Origin: Sorghum bicolor
Taxonomy: Eukaryota > Streptophyta > Magnoliopsida > Poales > Poaceae
NCBI RefSeq assembly: GCF_000003195.3
Contig: NC_012876.2
Coordinates: 62,800,407-62,864,406, forward strand
Direction: 5' to 3'
Length of the DNA: 64,000 nucleotides
Part shown: positions 36,355-47,496 of the stretch, in pieces
Layout of the letters: the number at the start of each line of letters is the position of its first letter
Position numbering within the stretch: position 1 is the first letter of the stretch
Program-made: the position numbers and the translations under genes
The notes under the pieces: model-generated
What the model was told of the DNA's origin: nothing
What the model saw: only the letters and a program-made list of their open reading frames with translations
The model's database searches: none

Positions 36355-37593
36355 ATGGGGAAGCGAGCCTCTGCCGCCTGCCAGCCCCCCGGCATCTCGC
36401 AGCGACCGCGAAGGAGAAAGAATGAGACACCCGGCGATGTGGCACCAGGCCTCCGCTCCTGCACGATGGCCACCTCGCAGGTCCCTCTTCTTCCCTCATC
36501 CTGGGGCGCCAAGCGCTCGCGCACCGCCCTCGCCGGCTCCAGATGGAGGGACTGGGCGAATCTTGACGAGGGGCCGGCGGGTCTGATCGCCGAGCGCGTC
36601 CTCGCCAACGACGTGGCGGGCTATATCCGCTTCCGGGTCGTGTGCCCCGCGTGGAGGAGATGCTGCGCTGACCCGCGCGCGCGTGGCGGCGTCCTTGACG
36701 ACCCCCGCTTCTACCCCCGGCAGTGGATCATGCTCCGCCACCCCTACGAGGCGCTCAACGCCGCCAACGCCCCACACCCGAGTCGCCGCCAGTTCCTCAA
36801 CACCTCCACCGGCCAGTGCATCCAGGTGGACATCCCGGAGCTCCGCGACCACGGCGTGCTCCAAGTTACCACGGCAGAGGGCCTCCTCCTCCTCCTCCTC
36901 CTCTTGCCTTGCAAGAAGACCACCGAGGCTGCTGATGTTGTCCGCCTGCTGAACCCGCTCACACGCCAGATGGCCGAGCTTCCGAGGATCACACGCGACC
37001 TCCGGGATTTTTCCTCTGCCGGTCTCGTGGACGACAGCACGGTCTGCCTCTACTTCCCGTCCAATGGGGGCGGGGCACTGGCCATCGCCAAGCCCGGCGA
37101 TGACTGCTGGGTGCTGCTCAACACCGGCCCTCAGCTGCTCAGGCCCACGATATATTTTGCTGGCCGCTTCTACGGTGCCACTACCAGCGCAGTCATGACG
37201 GTGGACATGGAGGCCGCCGGAGGGCCCTGCCTGGTGGTGGCAGCGAAGCTGGCCAAGCGGGTTAGCGTAATGGTGGACTCTGTGCACCTGGTGGATAATG
37301 CCGGGGATCTCACGCTCGTGCATCGTATGGTACGCCGGAGCCCTGATCCCGGTGATCGTTGTAACCTTGCTAGCAAGAGGATCTATGTGGTGTACCGGGT
37401 GGACTTGAAGACAGGAAAGATGAGGGCCACAACCAACCTTGGTGGCCATGCCATCTTCATGGACTATCACTGCGCACTCTCGGTGTCCCCTCAGGTGTTC
37501 CCATTCCTCAGGCGCAGATACAATCTACCTTGGACACAGTTTGTTTGGCAATGGGCAGCGCGGCATTTATCATCTCAGAGATGGAAGCACTGA
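36355..37593 (+). CDS. F-box and DUF295 domain protein
   Basis: Intronless, 412 residues. F-box proteins join SCF ubiquitin ligases through SKP1 and choose the substrate; the DUF295 (KIB-type) region is a predicted beta-propeller. Seen: a basic N-terminus; an F-box-like segment at about 66-103 (NLDEGPAGLIAERV…GYIRFRVVCPAWRRCC); kelch/propeller-like stretches (VRLLNPLTRQMAELP; DDCWVLLNTG); and the DUF295 signature near the end (VYRVDLKTGKMRATTNLGGHAIFMDYHCALSVSP). Eight Leu in a row near 36885-36907 come from a CTC repeat and could vary in length. The Met at 36355 follows GCGGCGGCGC and fits; an alternative start is 36466, which would keep all domains. The open frame extends upstream to 36187 through leader-like sequence. 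The family is very large and fast-changing in grasses; the substrate is unknown. Confidence 0.85.
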   Translation: MGKRASAACQPPGISQRPRRRKNETPGDVAPGLRSCTMATSQVPLLPSSWGAKRSRTALAGSRWRDWANLDEGPAGLIAERVLANDVAGYIRFRVVCPAWRRCCADPRARGGVLDDPRFYPRQWIMLRHPYEALNAANAPHPSRRQFLNTSTGQCIQVDIPELRDHGVLQVTTAEGLLLLLLLLPCKKTTEAADVVRLLNPLTRQMAELPRITRDLRDFSSAGLVDDSTVCLYFPSNGGGALAIAKPGDDCWVLLNTGPQLLRPTIYFAGRFYGATTSAVMTVDMEAAGGPCLVVAAKLAKRVSVMVDSVHLVDNAGDLTLVHRMVRRSPDPGDRCNLASKRIYVVYRVDLKTGKMRATTNLGGHAIFMDYHCALSVSPQVFPFLRRRYNLPWTQFVWQWAARHLSSQRWKH

Positions 37594-37934
37594 ACCCTGC
37601 AACAATGTACTTTGCCGGAATGGTGAATTCAGACGTCCCTGGAGCATTGCTGATTGCCTAACTGCCTATGTAAGCATCTAATCTAAGCTAGTTAAAATCC
37701 TGGGAAATCTTCCGTCTCCTCGTCCATGATTGTGTTCTTTTCTTTTGATTACTGGTCGTGTTGAGTGTTTTCTTACTTGTATGAATTGAATTGTTTATTG
37801 TAACTAGTCCATTATTTATTATTTGTGGCACCAACAATATAGTAGTGGAGTCACTACACCATGACTTTAATCTGCCCATCATATTGGTCACAAAAGCTTT
37901 GCCTAGACATCGAATCGAATGGAGGAGAGAAAAA

Positions 37935-38046
37935 TGTGTTGGATCCGTCAGCAGGGCCGTCTCCTGTCTGGGCCCTCAGTCCACCCCAAGGCCCAACTGG
38001 CTGTTTCCCAGCAGCCAGAAACTGTAAGTCTGTAACAGAGTTGGAC
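37935..38046 (+). repeat. Direct repeat copy 2, downstream of the F-box gene
   Basis: Diverged copy of the segment at 35955-36067. It is followed by mixed sequence with no F-box frame, so it would be the leader of a lost or never-copied second gene, or a duplicated non-coding piece. Confidence 0.7.
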
Positions 38047-40171
38047 TCCAAGTGATGAGGAGGGAATGAAGAGGCCTTGCCGCACCGCACACACGGCGAC
38101 GTCCCACGAGACATGGTGTCGCCGGCAGGGGCAGGCGTACGCGCCACCGCCCGGCGCCGGCGTGATCGCAACGGCTTGCCGTTCACCGTCGTCGGTGAAG
38201 CTCAATTTCAACATGCTCTGCTTGCTGTGTCCCTGCTTTACCTTGTTGACTCAAAATCTTTTACTTCCCAGCTCAACTAGTCTCAGGGCAATTTGGCAAG
38301 CATCAACACCAGCATGTAACTCAAGACTTTCTCCGTCTTTTTTTTTTTTGTATTTTCTCATCCCATCGCGCACATGGAAATATGCCTCTCTCTCTCTTTT
38401 TTTTAGTTCTTTCCCTTCGGAAAAGGAGGGCCAATACGTCGACTTGGCTCAGAAAAAAGCGCCTCAGGACGGTGTGTCGGTGTAGTATGTGTGCTGCGAC
38501 GGAACTCGATTCGATTGGACGTACGTACCTGTCCGGATATGGATCGACAGCGACGGATGTGTGGCGGACGAGATCATGAGCGAATGGAATCATGCATGCA
38601 TGCAGGCGTCGTGTACTCGTTCACCAAGCTCGCTCGATCATGTTCTTGTTCTCTCCATCATCGGAGTGCATGAGATGAGATGAGAGAGAGAGAGAGAGTG
38701 GGCCCGCTCAGACCATGTATGAGCCTCTGGGCTCCCGGGTCCACAGAGCCACCGCCTGCTTGGTGACCTAGTGCTCACCTCATCGCTACGCTACGCAGGG
38801 CTCGGCCAAACACACCACCAATACCGTAATAACAGTAAAAAGCAATATATGATCATGCTGACTCTATATAGTACTAGTACCTACAATGGAAGAGATCGAT
38901 GCAGCTGATTAGCACTCCCATTTTTATATGAACTTTTGCACATGCATCACGCATGGCATGGCAAAGCTGAAAGGGAGCTCAGTTGGATTGGATGCACAGA
39001 GGATGAAGATTCCACCGACACAGCTAGCTGCCCCCCATCCACGGTGTGTGTGCATTCTGTGCTATCGTGCTGGTGCGTCGTCGTCATTAGAACCTAGGGA
39101 ATTCAGTCCATCGGAGGAGAAAAAGAAATGCGCGAACCGCTTGCAGTAGGCAGGCAGGTGTGAGCAGTGTTGAGATGGTCTCGCCTATTTAACCCTAGCT
39201 TGGCGCACGTTCCTAGTCGTGGAGACACAGCTCCCATTTTCTGCGACCTCAAGTTCGTTCTCGACGCTGACGGTCGCAAATGGCAAATGCAATAGAAGAC
39301 CATTTGCCTGCAGCTGACAGTATAGAGTGGAGCACTGAAACTGACACTGCGCAACTAACAGTTCAGGCAACCCAGATCCGTCGCCGGGTCTCAGGCTCTA
39401 CTCCGTAAGCTGTAAGCCCACCTAGAATCCAGCCCGGCCCACTAGATCCACACTTTCTTTAATTTTCGATTCGTCCTATAGTAGTAGTGTAGTGTAGATG
39501 ATTCAAGTTAGCCTTTGATTGTGTCGGCTGCAAAGTACGGCATATATATCCTACGCTGTCACCTGGTTACCAAAACCTAGGCAATCTCTCCCGCAGGCCG
39601 CAGCATTTTAGTAGATTTAATTAGGGGTACTACATACAGGATTAGTATAGGAGTACTAGTTTAGGCCGGTTGATCTCAGTGGGCAGCAGCGACAAACATC
39701 CCGTGCAGTTTCACTTTCTGCCTGATAAAGCGCGTCACCTCTGATCCTCTGTTTTCAGTAAATCTTTCCACTTAGCCGGCCATGCTGAGCAACAAGCTGT
39801 TTTTGTAAAGGGGAAAAAAAAGGAACCGGCGAAAAATAAGGTTCTCTTTAGCATGGTGTCGAATAGTAGCTTTTTGTTGCTACAGTGTCAAGAGAAGCGG
39901 AAACCGGTAAAAAAGAACTGAAAATAAATGAGGAGAGGACAAAAAAAGTTATATTGAAGTGCTGATGTAGGTGAAGCCGAAACTGCTTTAATTCACAATT
40001 AGGGCTGGTAATACTATACGAGAATATTGTATCTGACAGATGTGAGTCTTAGTGTCTATTTACTTGAGCTTATCTGCTGAATTTGTCACTTATTTAACAG
40101 TATTTCTCTCTCTAAAAAATCAACGAATATTATTTTTACTCAAGAATTTTTTTACCAAACGAAAGCTATTA
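38047..40171. other. Spacer, no gene recognised
   Basis: Contains low-complexity tracts (T-run at 38338-38350, AG repeat at 38681-38698) and many short frames without domains. No splice-compatible coding set was found on either strand. Confidence 0.4.
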
Positions 40172-40429
40172 GGCCTTGTTTAAATGCGAAAAGATTTTGG
40201 ATTTCACTATTGTAGCACTTTCGTTTGTTTGTGGCAAATATTGTCCAATTATGGACTAACTAGGATCAAAAAATTCGTCTCGCGATTTACAGGTAAACTG
40301 TGTAATTAGTTTTTATTTTTATCTATATTTAGTGCTTCATGCATGTGCCGAAAGATTCGACATGACGGGAAATTTTGAAAAATTTTTGGTTTTGGGGAGG
40401 GGGGGGGGGCCCGGAACTAAACAAGGGCC
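40172..40429 (+). mobile_element. MITE, GGCCTTGTTTAGTT family, with an internal G-run
   Basis: Left end GGCCTTGTTTAAATGCG, right end GGAACTAAACAAGGGCC, TTA on both sides (40169-40171, 40430-40432). A run of G with two A and a terminal CCC near 40395-40412 lies next to the right end and lengthens the element. Confidence 0.85.
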
Positions 40430-40532
40430 TTAGTACAATTTTTGTTTACGGCTCAGATCTGTCACTTCACATATTATAAGTATTTACGTTAAATATAATG
40501 AGTTATATCATTTCTAGGGACAGTCTAACTCA

Positions 40533-40754
40533 GGCCTTGTTTAGTTTACCTCAAAAACTAAAAACCTTTTAAGATTTTTCGTCACGTCGAATCTTGCGGC
40601 ACATACATAGAGCACTAAATAGAGATGAAAATAAAAACTAATTACACAGTTTACCTGTAAATCGAGAGATGAATTTTTTAAACCTAGTTACTCCATGATT
40701 GGACAATGTTTGTCAAATAAAAACGAAAGTGCTATAGAACTGAACAACAAGGCC
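40533..40754 (-). mobile_element. MITE, GGCCTTGTTTAGTT family
   Basis: Left end GGCCTTGTTTAGTTTACCTC, right end GAACTGAACAACAAGGCC (with a CAA insertion). Interior CGTCGAATCTTGCGGCACAT and AATTACACAGTTTACC match. Confidence 0.85.
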
Positions 40755-40812
40755 TCATAGGTGGGGATAGCCGCGGATATCATATCGGATGGATAATAAG
40801 GCCTCCATAAAA

Positions 40813-41182
40813 CGTCTTGTTCAGTTCTAAAAAATTTTACTTATCGTATCAAATTTTTGGACACATGCATGAAATATTAAATATAGATAAAAATAAAAAC
40901 TAATTATACGGTTTATATATAATTCACGAGACGAATCTTTTAAACATAGTTAATTTATAATTAAAAAATAATTACCAAATATAAATGAAAGTGCTAGCCT
41001 TAAGCGTCCAAGAGGGGGGGAAAGGGCTTTGCTAGATTTGCCCACGCACAATGCGCTTTACATATAATTTGTGAGATAAATCTTTTAAACTTAGTTAGTT
41101 ATAATTAAATAATATTTATCAAATATAAACAAAAATATCACATATCTATTTTGTAAAAAAAAAGTTTAAACGAAACAAGGCC
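40813..41182 (-). mobile_element. Two diverged fragments of the same MITE family
   Basis: 40813-40999 starts CGTCTTGTTCAGTTCT, shows AAATATTAAATATAGAT and GACGAATCTTTTAAAC, and stops at GTGCTAG, lacking a right tip. 41055-41182 shows only the right half (ATAATTTGTGAGATAAATC … CGAAACAAGGCC). Confidence 0.65.
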
Positions 41183-41667
41183 AGTGCTCCGCTTGCACAG
41201 TGTGCAGCGCCGATGGATGGAGCAAGCATGTGAGGCTCTTTAATCCGATCCACGCGCGCGCTGCCGATTGGTGACCTCTGCCTGCCCTGCGCCCTGTGGT
41301 TATGTTATGGTTACTGTGGACGTGTGACCCTGCCTGTGCATTCATCAGCCACCGACGGACCGCCGGCCGGCCACCCGTCCGTCGATCCCGTTCCAATCCA
41401 CCGGCAGGGCTCGCTGGGTGCGGCCAGGACCAACCATCGCCGCCGGTCGAACTCGAGCTGGCCTGGCCGGGTGAGCTGAACCATGTCGTCCACCGTCTGT
41501 TCGCCTTGCACTCCAACTCGATCCTGTGGTGCCATCGTGCATTGTTTTCGGCGTTAAAAACCAAGGTCAGCGCATGGAGCTTACAGCTCCTCCGACCTCA
41601 AGAGGGGCCGGTTTGTATTGTAGGATGTACTGTACCTGTATGTATGGTACTCTACTCCGCATGTTTA
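41183..41667. other. Spacer with no recognised gene
   Basis: Moderately GC-rich. Open frames on both strands (for example 41166-41564 reverse, 41296-41679 forward) overlap one another, lack domains, and partly run into MITE sequence, so none is called. Confidence 0.35.
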
Positions 41668-41995
41668 GGCCCTGTTTAGTTTTCTATCAAAAAAAATTTT
41701 CATCAATCCCATCGAATCTTTGGACACATATATGAAATATTAAATATAGATAAAAAATAAATTAATTACGCAGTTTGGTTGAAAATCGCGAGACGAATCT
41801 TTTAAGCCTAGTTAGTCTATGATTAGTTTTAAGTGCTACAATAACCCACATGTGCTAATGATAGATTAATTATGCTTAATAGGTTTGTCTTGCAGGTTCC
41901 AGACGAGTTATGTAATTTATTTTTTTATTAGTGTCTAAAAACCTCTTCCGACATCATTCCGACATATCCGATGTGACACCCGTAAATTTTTCATC
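41668..41995 (-). mobile_element. Truncated MITE joined to a second diverged MITE-like piece
   Basis: 41668-41826 is the left part of a GGCCCTGTTTAGTT copy (TTA before it; CATCGAATCTTTGGACAC, CGAGACGAATCTTTTAAGCC). 41827-41995 continues with text of a related but different family (AGTGCTACAATAACCCACAT, TGTGACACCCGTAAATTTTT). Confidence 0.6.
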
Positions 41996-42263
41996 TCCAA
42001 TCTACACGCCCTTATGTATACGCAGCTGTAGTACAGAGCAAAGACGGTAGCAGTTGCATCGGCACGCAGTCAACGGAGGCGGGCGTCCTCTGTTTTGGCG
42101 CTAACACCGAGGCGGCGCCATTTCCTCCGCCGCGTGGACCCACACGTCACTGCGTGCGATCCGGGTCCCTGCTGGTGGAGCGGTGGACCAGGTCCCTAGG
42201 AGTGCACGTGCCCACCGGCATCGCACGTCGCCTCTGCGCTTTGCCGCGTACTAGCCTTGTTTA
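41996..42263. other. Short spacer, nothing recognised
   Basis: GC-rich at 42060-42245, with no domain-bearing frame. Confidence 0.3.
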
Positions 42264-43400
42264 AGCCTTGTTTAGATATAAAAAAAATTTAGATTTCGTT
42301 ACTATAGTGCTTCCGTTTGTTTATGATAAATATTATTCAATTATAAAGTAACTAAGGTTAAAAAATTCATATCGTGATTTACAGTCAAACTTTGTGATTA
42401 GTTTTTATTTTCGTCTATATTTAATTCTTTATACATGTACCACAAGATTTAATGTGATAAGGAATTTTAAAAATTTTTTGGATTCGGGGTGAACTAAACA
42501 AGGCCTTAGATCTAAAAAGATTTTGAATTTTGACACTGTAGTTTTTTATTTTTATTTAACAAACATTGTCTAATCATATAGTAACTAGGTTTAAAAGATT
42601 CGTCTCGTGATTTTACAGGCAAACTATACAATTAATTTTGTTTTCATCTATATTTAATACTACATGCATGTGTTGGAAAGATTCGATGTGACGTGGTAGC
42701 TTGAAAAGTTTTTGGTTTTTTGGTGAACTTTCCAAAAAAATTTGTGAAATATGAACAGTGACATTTTCGTTTGTATTTGACAAATATTGTCGTGGACTAA
42801 CTAGACTCAAAAGATTTGTCTCGCAAATTACAGGTAAACTATATAATCAGTTATTTTTTATCTATATTTAGTGCTTCATGCATGTGCCGCAAGATTCGAT
42901 TTGATGGAGAATGTGAAAATTTTTGCAAAATATTTTGGGAACTAAATAGGCCTTAGATAAAAAAAGGTTTTGTATTTTGACGTCGTAGAATTTTTGTTTT
43001 TATTTGATAAATATTATCTAATCATGGAGTAACTAGGTTTAAAAGATTTGTTTCGCGATTTACAAACAAAATATATAATTAATTTTTTCAACTATATTTA
43101 ATGCTCCATGCATGTGCCGCAAGATTTGATGTGACGAGAAATCTTGAATTTTTTTTGTTTTTGAAGAATTAAGGCCTTGTTGAGTTGTCGAAATGAAAAA
43201 AATTTCGGCCACTGTAGCACTTTCGTTTGTATGTGGTAAATATTATCTAAATATAGACTAACTAGACTTAAAAGATTTATCTCGCGATTTACAAGCAAAC
43301 TGTGTAATTAGTTTTTTTTAACTATATTTAATATTCCATGCATATGCTGTAAGGAATCTTAAAAAAATGGTTTGGGGGTGAAGTAAACAAGCCCTAAACA
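42264..43400 (+). mobile_element. Head-to-tail run of five MITE copies, GGCCTTGTTTAGTT family
   Basis: Consecutive copies, all in the same orientation: 42264-42505 (right end GAACTAAACAAGGCC then TTA), 42506-42730, 42731-42955 (ends AACTAAATAGGCC), 42956-43172 (ends AATTAAGGCC) and 43173-43400. Each repeats the CTGTAG, TTTTATTTGA/ATTTGACAAATATT, GATTCGTCTCG-type and ATATTTAAT blocks. The later copies lack clear left tips, so some may be remnants rather than whole insertions. Confidence 0.75.
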
Positions 43401-43521
43401 AGACCTAGGTCGTGTGCTGACCATTGCTGTCAACCTGTGAGGGAGCACCTAAGATCCGATAACCATGGCGGATGAACGTTCAGTCGTTCTCAGGTCAAAC
43501 ACATCGCCATTGTTTAAATTA

Positions 43522-43753
43522 GGTCTTGTTTCGTTCACAAAAATTTTCAAGATTTCATGTCACATCGAATCTTTGGTTATATACATGAAGCATTAAATAT
43601 AGACGAAAATGAAAACTAATTGCACAGTTTATCTGTAATTTGTGAGATGAATCTTTTGAGCCTAGTTATTCCATGATTGGACAATGTTTGTCAAATAAAA
43701 ACGAAAGTGCTACAGTAGCTAAAAATCAAAGTTTTTGCAAACTAAACAAGGCC
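43522..43753 (-). mobile_element. MITE, GGCCTTGTTTAGTT family, complete
   Basis: Left end GGTCTTGTTTCGTTCAC, right end AAACTAAACAAGGCC, TTA on both sides (43519-43521, 43754-43756). Interior CACATCGAATCTTTGG matches. Confidence 0.87.
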
Positions 43754-43756
43754 TTA

Positions 43757-44437
43757 TTATGGACCATTCTACACACACCCAAGTGTTCTTTAAACATCTT
43801 AACAATTCCTACGATAGTTATGGTCCTTTAAGGGGTTTTTTTTTTACTTATCACTGTGTAATTTTATCAGACAAAAGTACGCAGCAAGCTTTTCTTGTTT
43901 GGATGCTTTTATCTTGTTTGGATGCTTCCTATCTCGTTACTTTGTGGCAGGCCAAACTAGGCCAGCGGAGCTAGGTTGAAACCAAGCAGCCCCTAAGTTA
44001 TCTCATGCTAACTCCATGACCCATCTATTGGTTATTTTGTATTCTCTAATCATTTCCTAATGCTCTACCATTTCTTTTAAACATCTTGGCCATGAACTCA
44101 AGATAAATTTACAAATTACCATATATCTGTTTGCACCTTCATTCGTGGCCTCCAATGCAACTAGTAGTATTAAGATTTCTCCCTATTCATAATTTGCGCA
44201 TAGAACAAAGATACATTGTGAATTGTATAACCAGAACAACTCATAGAACATTCTTAAAACAACTCATAGATCATAGGGAGTATCATAGATCATAGGGAGT
44301 ATCATACATACAAGTACAAATTTGTAGCTTATGAGTACAATGATCTTCTCTTTACTCCTCTCCTTCCTCCCCATACATAAAACCATTTGTTGGACCAGTT
44401 AACGTCGTCCTTGGCCGTCTAAAAAATGTTGAACTAA
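43757..44437. other. Spacer, nothing recognised
   Basis: Mostly AT-rich. A short duplicated GATCATAGGGAGTATCATA lies near 44270-44308. No gene or element is assigned. Confidence 0.35.
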
Positions 44438-44680
44438 CGCCTTATTTAGATATGAAAAGTTTTTGGATTTTGACACTGTAGCACTTTCGTTTGTATTTGA
44501 CAATTATTATCCAACTATTGACTAACTAAGCTCAAAAGATTCGTCTCCAAATTACAGATAAATTGTGCAATTAGTTTTTTGTTTTCGTCTATTTTTAGTG
44601 CTCCATGCATGTGCCATAAATTTTGATATGACGGAAAATCTTGAAAAGTTTTTGAATTTTTGGATGAACTAAACAAGGCC
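44438..44680 (+). mobile_element. MITE, GGCCTTGTTTAGTT family, complete
   Basis: Left end CGCCTTATTTAGATATG, right end GATGAACTAAACAAGGCC, TAA on both sides (44435-44437, 44681-44683). It ends only eight bases before the target duplication of the Mutator-like element. Confidence 0.87.
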
Positions 44681-44696
44681 TAAATGTGACGAGACA

Positions 44697-45615
44697 GAGA
44701 AAATGGCTATTATAGGACTCCAATCGTTGTGATTTCTCTCAAATAGGACTATAAATATTTGTTTCTCCCAAATAGTACTCTAAATATTATTTGTAAGCTC
44801 TAATGACATTTTAATATAATTAACCATGTTTTAAGTCCTAAATACATGTATTGGGCTATGGCAATGATGCTTTTGCCCCTGGCTGCCTGTTTTAAGTAGA
44901 CAACAGTGATCTTACATGGGGAACGATATCTATTTGCAGGGATTGGTCCACCTGGACATCGGGTACTTGGCCATCTCCACCTTGGCCGGCTTCACCAGCA
45001 GCGTCACTGCCTACCCTGAGAACGCCTAGAACTTCCGGTGTGGGATGGGCACAGAACAAGACATCAATATCATGTACAAGACGCAAAACGAGACACACCA
45101 GCAGCAGAAGCCCCACCGTGGTCATGTGCGCGAACGCGTTGTTCCTGGTGTCATCTAGTCTCCTGCTCGACGAGGCAAGCCCTAGGTCACTTGCCGTATG
45201 GTCTCCTGCCAGCGTGATGAGGCTGCAAGATGGGGCTTCGACGGTCGTTGGAGGGAGCAGATCGCCTGCCGCCGCCGGGGGCTCGCCGGGCGACGGTGGA
45301 TCGCCGGGGAGAGGTGGCACCATGGTGGGGCTGCGGCGGAGTCGAACAGGATGGGTGACGGAAGACTCGCGGTGGAAACGTCGATTTTTTTTAGAGAGAA
45401 ACTGCAACGTTGCAATCTATGTACAAAGGCTGAAGGGCAATACAGTCATTAACTGAAAATACATGTATTTTGAATTACCAAAACTAATTAAAAAGAGCCG
45501 AAATATCATTAGAGCTTATAAACAACGTTTAGAGTCCTGTTTGGGAGAAACCAACGTTACAAGTCCTATTTGGGAGAAGTCACAACGATTGAAGTCCTAT
45601 AATAGCCATTTTCTC
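44697..45615. mobile_element. Mutator-like element carrying GC-rich DNA (Pack-MULE-like)
   Basis: 919 bp. The ends read GAGAAAATGGCTATTATAGG on both strands and stay similar for well over 100 bases (for example CAATCGTTGTGA, CTCCCAAATAG, AAGCTCTAATGA). Identical 9-base repeats GACGAGACA flank the element (44688-44696 and 45616-45624). Long terminal inverted repeats with a 9-base duplication are the hallmark of Mutator-like elements. There is no transposase; instead about 44890-45400 is GC-rich, unlike the AT-rich ends, and has open frames on both strands (171 codons reverse at 44892-45407; 138 codons forward at 45040-45456). That layout fits a captured host gene fragment. The donor gene was not recognised. 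Confidence 0.9.
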
Positions 45616-45692
45616 GACGAGACACCTTTTCCTCTATCTTAACGACAAAGTATGGAGACACCGTTATACTACTTTCCTCAAAGGGTGACTGA

Positions 45693-45890
45693 AGCCTTGT
45701 TTAGTTCATCTAAAATCTATTTTTTTTAAATTCTATCACATCAAATCTTGCCACATATATATGGAATATTAAATATAGATAAAAATAATTAATTGTATAA
45801 TTTATCTGTATTTTGTGAGATAAATCTTTTGAGTCTAGTTAGACCATAACTGGACAATAAATATTAAATAACCAAAAAAACTTTTCACCT
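45693..45890 (-). mobile_element. MITE, GGCCTTGTTTAGTT family, right end missing
   Basis: Left end GCCTTGTTTAGTTCATC, interior CATCAAATCTTGCCACAT and TTGAGTCTAGTTAGACC; it fades into unrelated sequence near 45890 without the right tip. Confidence 0.75.
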
Positions 45891-45982
45891 CCCTGAGAAA
45901 AAACATAGGGACTGGATTCATCATGGAAAACTGCCAGTGGTATGTATCAAAGTCGTCTCGGCGCAGCTGCTGTACGTACGTA

Positions 45983-46230
45983 AGAGCAAGTATTATGGTG
46001 GGCTGTAAGCTGGCTAAATGCTGATGTGGAGGAGAGAAGGGAGGAGAGAGAGGAGAAACAGCCTGTAAGCTTACAGCCAGCTTAGACACAATAACTAAGA
46101 AACTTTGTGAGAAAGATAAGTGAGCCATATATTAATAGTGAATAGCTAATTATTGTATGGGTGGGCTGGAAGAAGGCTGTAAAGAACCTTACAGTCAGCA
46201 AGTCGTCAATTGTATTTTTAAACTTGCTCT
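45983..46230. mobile_element. MITE with AGAGCAAGT ends, 248 bp
   Basis: Left end AGAGCAAGTATTATGG, inverted right end AGAGCAAGTTTAAAA. The interior has GGGCTGTAAGCTGGC and GGCTGTAAAG/CTTACAGCC symmetry, common in a known type of grass MITE. Target duplication is unclear. Confidence 0.65.
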
Positions 46231-46924
46231 AATACTGTACTAGCAATAGAATGAACACTCGGTTCCCACAGCTTTACAAGCTGTCGCCCAGCTCGGTACT
46301 CAACAGTACAGCAGTAGAGCGCCCATGTGTTGTTAGTAAAGAGGAAAAGGTCAAGGACGGAGACAAAAAACAAATAGGGCCTTGAAATGAATCCATGGTC
46401 ACCTATCAATATAATCCCCCCCCCCCCACCCCATGTTATGCTGTAAGCGAACACTAGGTAGGATGTTTAGTAGCGCCGACATTGATGAGACAACACGATG
46501 ATCGAAGATTATTATAGTATTTGATGATTTCCTTTAAGTGGAAACAGGAGTGCAATGCTGATCGAAGAGCCTAACTATAGATCAGTACTAGATTGTGGAC
46601 GCGAAACGGCCCGTCCCGAATGAAGTGAACGGGCTTATATGAGCCTTTCGCTTCTCTTCTCAACCGTATCTTTTTTTTATCAATTAGTAGTATTTTTCTC
46701 TCATAATAAATCTGTTAATAGTAATTTTAATTTTAACTTTTTAAACCAACAAACAGACTAATTGTGCGCTGTGGTGTTAGCGCTGTGGTGTTAGCACAGT
46801 GTTGAAAGCGAATGAAGCAATCGATTTTTCACAGCTTCAGCAACAAAAACTGACCAGCGCCGACTTCTCCCGTAGTGGCGCCACCAAATGGGACCCGGAG
46901 AGAGTAGAGAAGCGGTCCTGTTTA
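46231..46924. other. Spacer, nothing recognised
   Basis: Contains a C-run near 46419-46433 and a duplicated GCTGTGGTGTTAGC near 46769-46796. No gene is seen. Confidence 0.35.
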
Positions 46925-47356
46925 GGCCTTGTTTTTCTGATAAATTTTGTAAAATTTTTAGATCTTTTGTCTCATCGACCTGCGGCACATACATAAAGTA
47001 TTAAATATAGATTAAAAATAACTAATTATATAGTTTGTCTATAATTTACGAGATTAATCTTGTAAGCCTAGTTAGTCAATGATTGGACAATATTTGTCAA
47101 ATACAAACGAAAGTGCTACAATGTTCATTTTACAAAAAAATTTGCAACTAAATAAGTTCTAAACTATTTTGTAAAATCATGAAGATTTTCCGTCATATGT
47201 ATGGTGCATTACATATAGATAAAAAAACTAATAATTACATTGTTTGCCAATTTATAAAACAAATTTTTTGAACCTAATTAATTCATATTTGTCTAATACA
47301 AACAAAATGTTACTGTATCTATTTTTTTAAAAAAATTGCATCTAAACAAGTCCACC
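46925..47356 (-). mobile_element. Two adjacent MITE copies, GGCCTTGTTTAGTT family
   Basis: 46925-47160 begins GGCCTTGTTTTTCTG after TTA and ends CAACTAAATAAGTTC. 47161-47356 is a more diverged copy (TTTTCCGTCATATGTATGG, TCTAAACAAG). Confidence 0.7.
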
Positions 47357-47496
47357 AAATAAAGGCCTAGAACGAAATGTTTGCCTTTCACTGTTTTATT
47401 TACAATATATGGCCTTGTTTAGTTCCCAAAAAATTTTACAAAACTTTTTAGATTTCCCATCACATCGAATCTTTAGACGTTTGCATGAAGTATTAA

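Noticed and set aside
36496..37470. 324-codon reverse frame opposite the F-box gene
   Set aside because: Same cause; no recognisable motif and full overlap with a gene that has family signatures.
39103..39370. Short reverse frames near 39.1-39.4 kb as a small gene
   Set aside because: Two frames overlap with no domain, no splice partner and no leader features.
44892..45407. 171-codon reverse frame as an independent host gene
   Set aside because: It lies wholly inside the Mutator-like element and is reported there as possible captured DNA, not as a gene.
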